Source: Proteobacteria bacterium UBA7420 (GTDB lineage: Bacteria > Pseudomonadota > Gammaproteobacteria > Magnimaribacterales > D2472). From it: 20,979 nt of DNA. The DNA lies in contig DKMG01000109.1 of the NCBI GenBank assembly GCA_002469975.1, positions 1-20,979 of the forward strand. The letters run 5' to 3'. How positions within the stretch are numbered: the stretch's first letter is position 1; each line of letters starts with the position of its first letter. The translations under genes and the position numbers were made by a program. The notes below the pieces were generated by a model. That model ran no database searches and was not told the origin of the DNA. It saw only the letters and a program-made list of their open reading frames with translations. This document shows positions 8,591-15,849 of this stretch, in pieces.

Positions 8591-8611
8591 AACTTTTGTT
8601 GCTCAAAAGTT
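8591..8611. promoter_or_regulatory. Inverted repeat AACTTTTG-N5-CAAAAGTT upstream of cobS
   Basis: Two perfect 8-bp arms (8591-8598 and 8604-8611) flank a 5-nt centre, 35 bp before the cobS start. It could be an operator, or a hairpin in the cobS leader RNA. No T-run follows, so a terminator is unlikely. Confidence 0.4.
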
Positions 8612-8646
8612 AGCATAGGCCTTCTTAAAAAATTATAAGGAATTAA

Positions 8647-9630
8647 ATGAAGGATTCTGACAAAATAGCGCTGCCAGACTCACCCGATCAGAGAATAAAT
8701 GTTAAGAAAGTCTTTGGAATTGATTCTGCAATTTCAGTGCAAGGATTTAAAGAAAAAACACAATGGGTTCCAGAGATTGATCCAACATATGTTTTCGATA
8801 AAGATACAACCTTATCAATTTTAGCTGGCTTTGAGCATGATAGAAGAGTCATGGTGCAGGGATATCATGGCACTGGAAAATCAACTCACATAGAGCAAGT
8901 TGCTGCTCGTCTGAACTGGCCTTGTGTTCGAATCAATCTAGACAGCCATATAAGCAGGATAGACTTGCTGGGTAAAGATGCAATTGTGCTAAAGGACGGC
9001 AAACAGATTACTGAATTCAAGGAAGGCATCTTGCCATGGTCCATTCAAAATCCAGTAGCAATTGTGTTTGATGAGTATGATGCTGGTAGGCCAGATGTGA
9101 TGTTTGTAATTCAGAGAATTTTGGAGGTGGATGGAAAATTAACACTATTAGATCAAAACCAAGTGATCTCTCCGCATCAAAGCTTTAGGCTTTTTGCTAC
9201 AACCAATACTGTAGGCATGGGCGATGTAACTGGTTTATATCATGGCACTCAACAAATTAATCAAGGCCAAATGGATCGCTGGCACATATTATCTACCCTC
9301 AACTACCTAGACAAGACTCATGAGCTGAGCGTGGTATCAGGCAAAGTGCCTGAGTTGAAGAGCTCCAAGGACAAAGCTCTAATTAAAAGCATGATTCAAC
9401 TGGCTGACCTAACTAGGCAAGGCTTTATTAATGAAGATATCTCCACCTTGATGTCTCCAAGGACAGTTATTACCTGGGCGCAAAACTACATAATATTTAA
9501 TGATGTGAAGCATTCGTTTAGGTTAACGTTCTTGAATAAGTGTGATGAGTCTGAAAAACCAATAGTGGCGGAGTATTTTCAGCGCTGCTTTGGAGAAGAT
9601 TTAAGTGAGAGTCATAATCCTGCAAGCTAA
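8647..9630 (+). CDS. cobS: CobS, AAA+ ATPase subunit of aerobic-type cobaltochelatase
   Basis: CobS is a MoxR-type AAA+ ATPase that, with CobT, drives ATP-dependent cobalt insertion into hydrogenobyrinic acid a,c-diamide by CobN. The 327 residues match the family length. Visible motifs are Walker A GYHGTGKS (72-79), Walker B IVFDEYDAGRPD (139-150), sensor 1 ATTN (184-187) and MDRWHI with an arginine at 211. The N-terminal VFGIDSAISV block is typical of CobS. Blocks such as HIEQVAARLNWPCVR are nearly the same as in alphaproteobacterial CobS. A Shine-Dalgarno (AAGGA) lies just before the ATG. cobT follows after 3 nt. No cobN or other corrin gene is visible, so cobalt chelation is inferred from family only; another metal or protein target is possible. 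Confidence 0.92.
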   Translation: MKDSDKIALPDSPDQRINVKKVFGIDSAISVQGFKEKTQWVPEIDPTYVFDKDTTLSILAGFEHDRRVMVQGYHGTGKSTHIEQVAARLNWPCVRINLDSHISRIDLLGKDAIVLKDGKQITEFKEGILPWSIQNPVAIVFDEYDAGRPDVMFVIQRILEVDGKLTLLDQNQVISPHQSFRLFATTNTVGMGDVTGLYHGTQQINQGQMDRWHILSTLNYLDKTHELSVVSGKVPELKSSKDKALIKSMIQLADLTRQGFINEDISTLMSPRTVITWAQNYIIFNDVKHSFRLTFLNKCDESEKPIVAEYFQRCFGEDLSESHNPAS

Positions 9631-9633
9631 CTC

Positions 9634-11406
9634 ATGAGCTGGATCAAGGATAGAGAGGAATTTAAACAAGCGGCCCTTTCCTCTGCAAGAGCTATATCTA
9701 AAGATAAAGACCTCACAAGTACTACCCAATCCTCAAGCCGACCACCCTCTGCATCACAGATCGCATTAAGTCATCCCCCAAGAGCCTCGGCTCAGATAAA
9801 TGCATGGAGGGGAGAGTTAGATTTTCAAACTTTCTGGCGCACATTTCACCAGGACATAGAGGCATTGCAAATGCCAAAGCTAGCAAGGGATATCTTCACT
9901 GAGCTAGAGCTCTCCCGGGTGGAGATGCTTGGAGGCGCGACTTTTCCAGGAGCACAACTGAATATTAAACAATACCTTGAAACTGAAGCAAAAAAAAATA
10001 TTGATAACAAGGTTCCGGCTCTTAATCCATTAGCTGCCAACCTTTGGCTTAAGCAGCTCAATCAAGAATCATTGGCAAAAAATAGTTCTGATTTAGTTCT
10101 TGCATTCCTTGAGGCGTCTCCAGCAAATCTTCATCTCATTGGTAAGCAGCTCATTGAGGCGCGGTCATCTCAAAGCCAATTCCAAGAGATTGCTGTAGAT
10201 CTTTTAAGAGACTTAGAGCTCATGCATGAGGCTCCAACTCAAGGCGATGAGGTGCCCCAGGAGCATGAAGATACTATGCAGGAAGGCGAATCTAATGCGG
10301 AAGAGATAGGAGAAGAATTACCAGATGGCGCTGAAATACAAAGCATGGAATCTGATGCTGATGGTCAAGTGGACGAAGAAAATGGAGAGCTAGAAGAAGC
10401 ACAAGCACCAATTGATTCTACAGCTATTGATGAAGAAATAGACTTAACAAGAAATTTTGACGCTGAGTTAGATCAAACTATCCATGAAGATTATCAAGCA
10501 TATACCTCTCAATTTGATGAGGTAGTGCAAGCTATTGACTTGGCAACACCAGAAGAAACACTAAGACTCAGACAGCAGTTAGATCAGTTGATTGCTCCAC
10601 ACCAAACCACCATAGGCAAATTAGCCAATAGGCTGCAGAGATTATTGCAAGCTCAACAAAATAGAAGCTGGCAATATAATTTAGAAGAAGGTCTATTAGA
10701 TACGGCTCAACTTCATAGAATTATCTCCCGCCCTGGAGATCCACTCAGCTTTAAGCAAGAAAGTGATAGTAAGTTTAAGGATACGGTTGTTTCTTTGCTA
10801 ATTGATAGTTCTGGCTCAATGCGAGGTCGCTCTATGACGCTTGCTGCAATTTGCGGAGATATTATTGGAAGCACCCTAGAGCGCTGCTATGTCAAAACAG
10901 AGCTGCTAGGATTCACAACCAAGCACTGGAAAGGAGGTGACTCAAGAAAAGCATGGGTGAATCAAGGTAGTCCTCCTGGGCCTGGGAGGTTGAATGATTT
11001 ACGTCATATTATTTTTAAATCTGCTGATGATAATTTTAGACGAGCTAGAAAAAGCTTTGGAATTATGCTTAGAGAAGGCTTGCTGAAAGAGAACGTTGAT
11101 GGCGAGGCATTAGCATGGGCCCATCAAAGACTCATCAAGCGAACAGAAGAAAGAAAAATACTGATTGTTATCTCTGATGGTGCGCCAGTTGATGACAGCA
11201 CTTTATCTACGAATCATACTAATTTTCTAGATAACCATTTGCGCCAAATTATTCATGGCATTGAAAATCAAAGCAATGTTGAACTTCTTGCTATTGGTAT
11301 TGGGCATGATGTAACCAAATATTATGAGAAATCCATTACCATCAATAGAGCAGAAGAATTGGCTGAAGCTCTCCTCGATAAACTCACAGAACTTTTCAAT
11401 GACTAG
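9634..11406 (+). CDS. cobT: CobT, vWA subunit of aerobic-type cobaltochelatase
   Basis: CobT is the von Willebrand A partner of the CobS ATPase ring in the aerobic cobaltochelatase. Of 590 residues, the first 200 are helical. About 205-275 is strongly acidic and low in complexity (many Glu/Asp), as in other CobT proteins, and the vWA domain starts near 385. The metal-binding MIDAS motif is DSSGS at 391-395, with a later SDGAPVDDS near 514; GFTTKHWKGG, GRLNDLRHIIFKSAD and ELLAIGIGHDVTKYY are hallmark CobT blocks. It follows cobS by 3 nt and is surely co-transcribed. An A9 run (9990-9998) inside the coding region could be slippage-prone, but the frame is intact. The substrate is inferred from family, as for CobS. 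Confidence 0.93.
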   Translation: MSWIKDREEFKQAALSSARAISKDKDLTSTTQSSSRPPSASQIALSHPPRASAQINAWRGELDFQTFWRTFHQDIEALQMPKLARDIFTELELSRVEMLGGATFPGAQLNIKQYLETEAKKNIDNKVPALNPLAANLWLKQLNQESLAKNSSDLVLAFLEASPANLHLIGKQLIEARSSQSQFQEIAVDLLRDLELMHEAPTQGDEVPQEHEDTMQEGESNAEEIGEELPDGAEIQSMESDADGQVDEENGELEEAQAPIDSTAIDEEIDLTRNFDAELDQTIHEDYQAYTSQFDEVVQAIDLATPEETLRLRQQLDQLIAPHQTTIGKLANRLQRLLQAQQNRSWQYNLEEGLLDTAQLHRIISRPGDPLSFKQESDSKFKDTVVSLLIDSSGSMRGRSMTLAAICGDIIGSTLERCYVKTELLGFTTKHWKGGDSRKAWVNQGSPPGPGRLNDLRHIIFKSADDNFRRARKSFGIMLREGLLKENVDGEALAWAHQRLIKRTEERKILIVISDGAPVDDSTLSTNHTNFLDNHLRQIIHGIENQSNVELLAIGIGHDVTKYYEKSITINRAEELAEALLDKLTELFND

Positions 11407-11431
11407 GATTAGGTGTATCATTAAGCCTGTG

Positions 11432-11450
11432 ATGTTTACAGTGTAAACAT
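11432..11450. promoter_or_regulatory. Perfect 19-bp palindrome upstream of the diiron/beta-helix/cytochrome operon
   Basis: ATGTTTACA at 11432-11440 and TGTAAACAT at 11442-11450 are exact reverse complements around a single central G. A one-base centre cannot form a normal hairpin loop and no T-run follows, so it is more like a dimeric repressor or activator site than a terminator for cobT. It lies 30 bp before the ATG at 11481, where the core promoter of the downstream operon should be. No regulator gene is adjacent. Confidence 0.6.
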
Positions 11451-11480
11451 TAGCTAAATTGATATAACAAGGAAAAGCAC

Positions 11481-12587
11481 ATGAAGATAACCAAAACTGA
11501 TGGACCTCCAGAGGATATTTTATATTTTGATAACGAGTTAAACCTCACTCCAAAGCATGCTGAAGATATCGTAGAAATATTCCAGACTCCTCTAACAGGT
11601 GCTTATAACTGGGACTACACAGTTGCAGATAACAGAATTAAAAAACTCTATGAGCTTGGGAAAGAGCTCAATTGGAATGGCTCTATTGATCTCAATTGGG
11701 ACTATACCCATCCAGCAGATAAAAAAATCATCGAAACAGACGATGAATTACCCCATGAGACACTCGCAACATATGAGGCGCTTTCAGAAGAAGAAAAAAT
11801 TGAATTTGATCGTCATGATCTTGCAGAATTACTAAGTCAATTTTTGCATGGTGAACAAGGGGCTTTGCTAGTTGCATCTCAGCTCACCTCTTGTGCTCCC
11901 ACTTATAACGCAAAACTATATGCTGCGTCTCAAACCTTTGATGAGGCTAGGCATGTGGAAGTGTTTAATAGATACCTTCAGGAAAAAGTTGGAATGCACT
12001 ATCCCATTAATCCAAATCTCAAGGCTTTGCTGGATAAAATTCTGACAGACCCTCGCTGGGATCTTAAATTTATTGGCATGCAGATTGTCATTGAAGGCCT
12101 GGCCTTAGCAGCCTTTCAGATGTTAAAGGGGCTATCAAAGGATCCTCTTCTGACTCAACTTTTGCATTATGTGATAAGAGATGAGGCCAGACATGTCACT
12201 TTTGGTATTAACTACTTAGAAGACTTTATTAAAACCCTCAGTCCTGAGGAAATTGAAGACAGAGCAGAATTTGCCTATGAGGCCTGTGTGATCTCAAGAG
12301 AGCGACTAATTAATACTAAAGCCATGCAAAAATTCTTAAAATTAAGTGAAGAAGAAGCGAGAGAGTTTGCGCTGTCCACCTCTGCTAATGCGACATTCAG
12401 AAATTTTCTTTTTTCAAGAATTATGCCAAATCTCTCTCGGATTGGATTGCTAACTGACAAGGTGAGACCTAAATTTGAAGCATTAGGATTATTAGAATAT
12501 GAAGATGCTCCTGATGATTTTGAGTGTGACTGGACTGAATTAGAGAAACCTTTAGAGCAATTTGGTGAAATTCCACAAGCTAGCTAG
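11481..12587 (+). CDS. Ferritin-like diiron carboxylate protein (ribonucleotide reductase R2-like fold)
   Basis: The 368-residue protein has the full ligand pattern of a four-helix-bundle diiron enzyme: Glu125 (HGEQGA), Glu155 and His158 (DEARH), Glu205 (VIEGLAL), Glu235 and His238 (DEARH). Two EXXH-type pairs plus two single glutamates are the classic set for R2-like oxidases and related oxygenases and desaturases. No signal peptide is seen, so it is probably cytoplasmic. It is too divergent for me to name the substrate; fatty-acyl, aromatic amine or hydrocarbon oxidation are all possible. It has a good Shine-Dalgarno (AAGGAAAA) and a 19-bp palindrome in its promoter region. Its 3' end overlaps the beta-helix gene by 23 nt, which suggests translational coupling. 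Confidence 0.85.
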   Translation: MKITKTDGPPEDILYFDNELNLTPKHAEDIVEIFQTPLTGAYNWDYTVADNRIKKLYELGKELNWNGSIDLNWDYTHPADKKIIETDDELPHETLATYEALSEEEKIEFDRHDLAELLSQFLHGEQGALLVASQLTSCAPTYNAKLYAASQTFDEARHVEVFNRYLQEKVGMHYPINPNLKALLDKILTDPRWDLKFIGMQIVIEGLALAAFQMLKGLSKDPLLTQLLHYVIRDEARHVTFGINYLEDFIKTLSPEEIEDRAEFAYEACVISRERLINTKAMQKFLKLSEEEAREFALSTSANATFRNFLFSRIMPNLSRIGLLTDKVRPKFEALGLLEYEDAPDDFECDWTELEKPLEQFGEIPQAS

Positions 12588-13800
12588 CAGGGTATTCTTT
12601 CCGCTGCTCTTGTTGAGCACGCCTCTATTTGCGGCTGTTCAAATTATCCAGCCTTCGATTAATGCGTATGAAGAAATTCAAGAGGCTCTGATTCTTGCAG
12701 AGCCTGGCGATATAATACGATTAACTGCTGGCACCTTCTTCCTTGAAGACTCTTTATCGCTAGATGTGAATTCTGTTCGAATAGAGGGCGCAGGGATGAG
12801 TCAAACAATTCTTGATTTTAAAAATCAGCAATCTGGAGCTCAAGGCTTGAGCGTGACATCTGACAACGTTACCTTGCAAGATTTTTCTGTTCAAGATGCA
12901 AAAGGTGATGCAATAAAAGTTAAGGGTGTCACCAATATTAAGTTTATAAGGGTGAAGACCGAATGGACCAATGGGCCCAACTCATCTAATGGAGCCTATG
13001 GGCTGTATCCAGTTGAGTCTAAGAATGTATTAATTGATGGCTGTGTGGCAATTGGTGCCTCGGATGCTGGAATATATGTTGGTCAATCACAAAACATCAT
13101 CGTTAGAAATAGTCGCGCTGAATTTAATGTGGCTGGAATTGAGATAGAAAATTCTTACTATGCTGATGTGCATAACAACATCGCAACAAATAATACTGGC
13201 GGTATCTTAGTCTTTGATCTGCCCAGTCTTCCTCAGCAACGCGGCCATCATGTCAGAGTGTTCAATAACCAGTCAGTAGGTAATAATACAGATAATTTCG
13301 CACCAGAAGGCAATATTGTCGGTGAAGTTCCAAGAGGAACTGGAATTATTATCATGGCTAATTCAGATGTAGAGATTTTTGATAATGTGATTGGAGAAAA
13401 TGATACTGTAAATATTGCGGTAGTCACTTATGGTGGTGAGACCGATGATGCACAGTACTACCCGCATCCAAAATCTATTCAAATTCATGGCAACGAGTTT
13501 GGTCCTACTGGCTATAACCCTGATACGAGTAAAGGCGACTTAGCTCAGATGCTCTTTGATCTATCGGATGGCAACATGCCAGATATTTTTTGGGATGGCT
13601 TACTGCCAGTTTCTCAATTAGTATTTGGGCAGCCAGAGCATGAGAAAATGGTTGTAAGTAACAATGGTGATGGAACCCTGTTGGCTCTCGACCCAATCAA
13701 ATATCTCTTACCATTCTTCGAGCCTGCCATATCAGATATCAATGCATTTGAAGGTGAAATTCAGCCTCTACCACCGGTAGCGTTTGATGAGAATTTTTAG
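12565..13800 (+). CDS. Exported right-handed parallel beta-helix protein, partner of a diheme cytochrome
   Basis: A signal peptide (residues 1 to about 23-24, ending LFA-A) is followed by tandem beta-helix turns through about residue 300, seen as repeated patterns such as NVTLQDFSV, NIKFIRVKT, NVLIDGCVA, NIIVRNSRA and DVHNNIA. The family matches TIGR03805, which is known to occur in pairs with the cytochrome family TIGR03806; the function of the pair is not established. I chose GTG at 12565 because it gives a clean signal peptide; a TTG one codon earlier is also possible. AGAG lies 7 nt upstream. It overlaps the diiron gene by 23 nt and the cytochrome gene by 14 nt. No cysteine follows the signal, so it is not a lipoprotein. 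Pectate-lyase-like folds often bind or cleave polysaccharides, but no catalytic set is recognisable. Confidence 0.85.
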   Translation: MKFHKLASRVFFPLLLLSTPLFAAVQIIQPSINAYEEIQEALILAEPGDIIRLTAGTFFLEDSLSLDVNSVRIEGAGMSQTILDFKNQQSGAQGLSVTSDNVTLQDFSVQDAKGDAIKVKGVTNIKFIRVKTEWTNGPNSSNGAYGLYPVESKNVLIDGCVAIGASDAGIYVGQSQNIIVRNSRAEFNVAGIEIENSYYADVHNNIATNNTGGILVFDLPSLPQQRGHHVRVFNNQSVGNNTDNFAPEGNIVGEVPRGTGIIIMANSDVEIFDNVIGENDTVNIAVVTYGGETDDAQYYPHPKSIQIHGNEFGPTGYNPDTSKGDLAQMLFDLSDGNMPDIFWDGLLPVSQLVFGQPEHEKMVVSNNGDGTLLALDPIKYLLPFFEPAISDINAFEGEIQPLPPVAFDENF

Positions 13801-14824
13801 AAAATTTCAGTTTCTTTTTTTTATAGCAGTCTTTTATATGATGCCAATCCACGCATCTGTAAACTCCGAGCACCTAACCTCCTCAACTCCCCCAACTTAT
13901 TTATCGCAGTTTGGTTTTTTCCAAGATATGCAAAATCAAATTCCCTCTGCTGAAGTACACCCCTATTCGCTGGCAAGCTCATTGTTTTCTGATTTTACTG
14001 ATAAGTTAAGATTTGTTTATGTGCCTAAAAACCAAAAGCTGAGCTATCAGCAAGATAAGGTATTTCAATTTCCTGTGGGCTCTACATTAATCAAAACTTT
14101 TGCCTATCTCAATATACATGGAGACATGGAAGCTCAACTTTTAGAAACAAGGCTACTGATCAATACCTCTGCTGGATGGAAAGCCATAAGCTACATATGG
14201 AATACAGAGCAAACCGATGCCAAGCGCTCAGTTGTAGGCGCAATCATTCCAACTACTTTTATAAATGAAATGGGCACAAGTGTTGATGTCCGATATAGAG
14301 CACCCAATCAAAATCAATGCAAAGAATGCCACCAGGTAAATAAGGTCATGACGCCCATAGGCCCCAAAGCTAGAAACATGGACATAAATATAGAATACTC
14401 AAGTGGCAGCATGAATCAATTATTGTATTGGGCTACACAAGGCTGGATTGAAAGTAGTTTGACTGTAAATTCAATGCCAAGCTATGAGGACAAAACCATT
14501 GGTATAAATAAAAGAGCAAGGGCTTACCTAGATATTAATTGTGGGCATTGTCATATTCCTGGAGGCTCTGCCGATACCACAGGGCTCTATTTGAACCTCA
14601 CAGAAGAGACAGAAGAACATATAGGCATCTTTAAGAAACCGGTTGCAGCTGGAAGAGCCAGCGGCAATTTAAAGTACTCAATTGTTCCAGGGGAGCCAAA
14701 TGAATCTATTTTATTGTATAGAATGAAATCACTGGACCCTGGAATTATGATGCCAGAATCAGGCAGGGCTCTTGCGGATGAAAAGGGTGTACACCTGATT
14801 GCTGGTTGGATAGACCAGTTATAG
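13787..14824 (+). CDS. Periplasmic diheme c-type cytochrome, SO2930/TIGR03806 type
   Basis: The protein has 345 residues from the ATG at 13787; a TTG one codon upstream is a less likely start. It begins with a signal peptide (FLFFIAVFYMMPIHA, cleavage near residue 23). Two heme c motifs are present: CKECH at 178-182 and CGHCH at 252-256. A late PGIMMPESGR block (about 318-327) offers a methionine axial ligand as in small c-type cytochromes. The middle part (VPVG/FPVGSTLIKTF and LLETRLLI types of block) fits the SO2930 family. It starts inside the last codons of the beta-helix gene, as expected for this two-gene unit. The likely role is electron transfer or oxidation in the periplasm; the donor and acceptor are unknown. 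Confidence 0.88.
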   Translation: MRIFRKFQFLFFIAVFYMMPIHASVNSEHLTSSTPPTYLSQFGFFQDMQNQIPSAEVHPYSLASSLFSDFTDKLRFVYVPKNQKLSYQQDKVFQFPVGSTLIKTFAYLNIHGDMEAQLLETRLLINTSAGWKAISYIWNTEQTDAKRSVVGAIIPTTFINEMGTSVDVRYRAPNQNQCKECHQVNKVMTPIGPKARNMDINIEYSSGSMNQLLYWATQGWIESSLTVNSMPSYEDKTIGINKRARAYLDINCGHCHIPGGSADTTGLYLNLTEETEEHIGIFKKPVAAGRASGNLKYSIVPGEPNESILLYRMKSLDPGIMMPESGRALADEKGVHLIAGWIDQL

Positions 14825-14826
14825 TC

Positions 14827-14854
14827 TTGAAATTTGTCTAACTAGCACTATGTA
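14827..14854 (+). promoter_or_regulatory. Possible sigma-70-type promoter for the YccA/Bax inhibitor gene
   Basis: TTGAAA (14827-14832) and TATGTA (14849-14854) are separated by 16 bp, 31 bp before the gene start, in the 61-bp gap after the cytochrome gene. The -35 box is close to consensus and the -10 is weak. This would separate the downstream genes from the redox operon. Confidence 0.3.
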
Positions 14855-14885
14855 ATCCATAATAGATTTTTACAGGAGATAACTA

Positions 14886-15632
14886 ATGTCAAAACATTCT
14901 GCATTGAACACTTTTGGTAGATCTGGAAACCCAGCATTTACAAAGAACTTTACAAATACAGATACTAGCAGCTTACCTCTTGCTGAGCGCATGACTCTTG
15001 ATGGAGCTGTTAATAAGACAGCTGTCTTGCTTGGGCTATGTTTCAGCGGAGCATTTTTAGGCTGGAATATGCCCATATTGGTTGTGCCAGGCATGCTTAT
15101 TGGATTTGTTCTTGCATTAGTAACAATCTTCAGAAGCCCATCAAAAGCTGGAGCTACTGCCCCATTTTATGCTTTGTTTCAAGGCATGGCACTGGGTGGT
15201 ATTACCATGTTTGCAGAGATGCAGTACCCTGGAATTGGAATTCAAGCTATAGGGCTAACCTTTGGAATTCTTGCTTCATTATTATTTTGCTATAAAAGTG
15301 GAATCATCAAGCCCACTGAAAATTTTAAGCTCATGATTGTTTCTGCAACCATGGGAATTATGTTTTTATATTTAATTAGCTTCATCATGTCATTTTTTGG
15401 ATCTGGCATAGGTTTCATTCACTCCAATGGCTTATTTGGTATTGGGTTTTCTTTATTTGTTGTAGCTATTGCTGCATTAAATTTGGTCCTAGACTTTGAT
15501 TTTATTGAAGAGGGAGCAGAAAAAGGTCTGCCCAAGTATATGGAATGGTATGGGGCTTTCTCGCTGATGGTGACCTTGGTTTGGTTGTACATGGAAATTT
15601 TGAGATTACTAATGAAACTTAGGAGCAGATAA
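14886..15632 (+). CDS. Bax inhibitor-1/YccA-family multispanning membrane protein
   Basis: This 248-residue protein has seven predicted membrane helices (about 42-60, 63-82, 91-109, 118-136, 150-171, 183-203 and 222-243) after a soluble N-terminus of about 40 residues containing NPAFTKNF. The blocks GATAPFYALFQG, ALNLVLDFDFIEEGAEKG and PKYMEWYGAF are typical of the bacterial YccA/Bax-inhibitor-like group (PF12811 type). Two aspartates at 203 and 205 match the conserved acidic site in the last helices of this superfamily. Relatives are linked to ion or pH-dependent calcium leak and to membrane protein quality control, but the role here is unknown. A strong Shine-Dalgarno (AGGAGAT, 14874-14880) precedes the ATG. 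A short gene follows after 7 nt. Confidence 0.88.
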   Translation: MSKHSALNTFGRSGNPAFTKNFTNTDTSSLPLAERMTLDGAVNKTAVLLGLCFSGAFLGWNMPILVVPGMLIGFVLALVTIFRSPSKAGATAPFYALFQGMALGGITMFAEMQYPGIGIQAIGLTFGILASLLFCYKSGIIKPTENFKLMIVSATMGIMFLYLISFIMSFFGSGIGFIHSNGLFGIGFSLFVVAIAALNLVLDFDFIEEGAEKGLPKYMEWYGAFSLMVTLVWLYMEILRLLMKLRSR

Positions 15633-15639
15633 AAGAATA

Positions 15640-15849
15640 ATGAATACTATTTTTTTTAGCCTTTTGACCCTCTTCTCCTTATTTGTTTTTATGAACTTAG
15701 GGAAAGTCAGGGCGTCCAAAAAACAAACAGATCGAAGTGATCGAATTAATCGATTTGGTTCTAAGCAAGGATCTGCCAATCAAAAATCTGCTAGATCTAC
15801 AATTATTGAAGGGAAAGCTGAGGAAATAAATGATAAAGGTGAACAATAA
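15640..15849 (+). CDS. Small membrane-anchored protein of unknown function (69 residues)
   Basis: I do not recognise this protein. Residues 3-21 form one hydrophobic helix (IFFSLLTLFSLFVFMNLG), and the rest is hydrophilic and rich in Lys, Arg, Ser and Gln, probably disordered and cytoplasmic or periplasmic depending on topology. It lies 7 nt after the YccA-type gene, and its last 20 nt overlap the start of the M1 peptidase gene, so it is placed to be translated with both. An AGGAG lies 14 nt before the ATG, a little far for a ribosome site. Position and membrane helix support it as a real gene, but it could be poorly conserved. Confidence 0.6.
   Translation: MNTIFFSLLTLFSLFVFMNLGKVRASKKQTDRSDRINRFGSKQGSANQKSARSTIIEGKAEEINDKGEQ

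Noticed and set aside
8535..8646. Cobalamin riboswitch upstream of cobS
   Set aside because: The gap is only 112 bp, A/T-rich, and lacks a recognisable conserved cobalamin-box sequence.
11407..11480. Rho-independent terminator after cobT formed by the 19-bp palindrome
   Set aside because: The centre is a single base and the following sequence is TAGCTAAATT, without a T-run.
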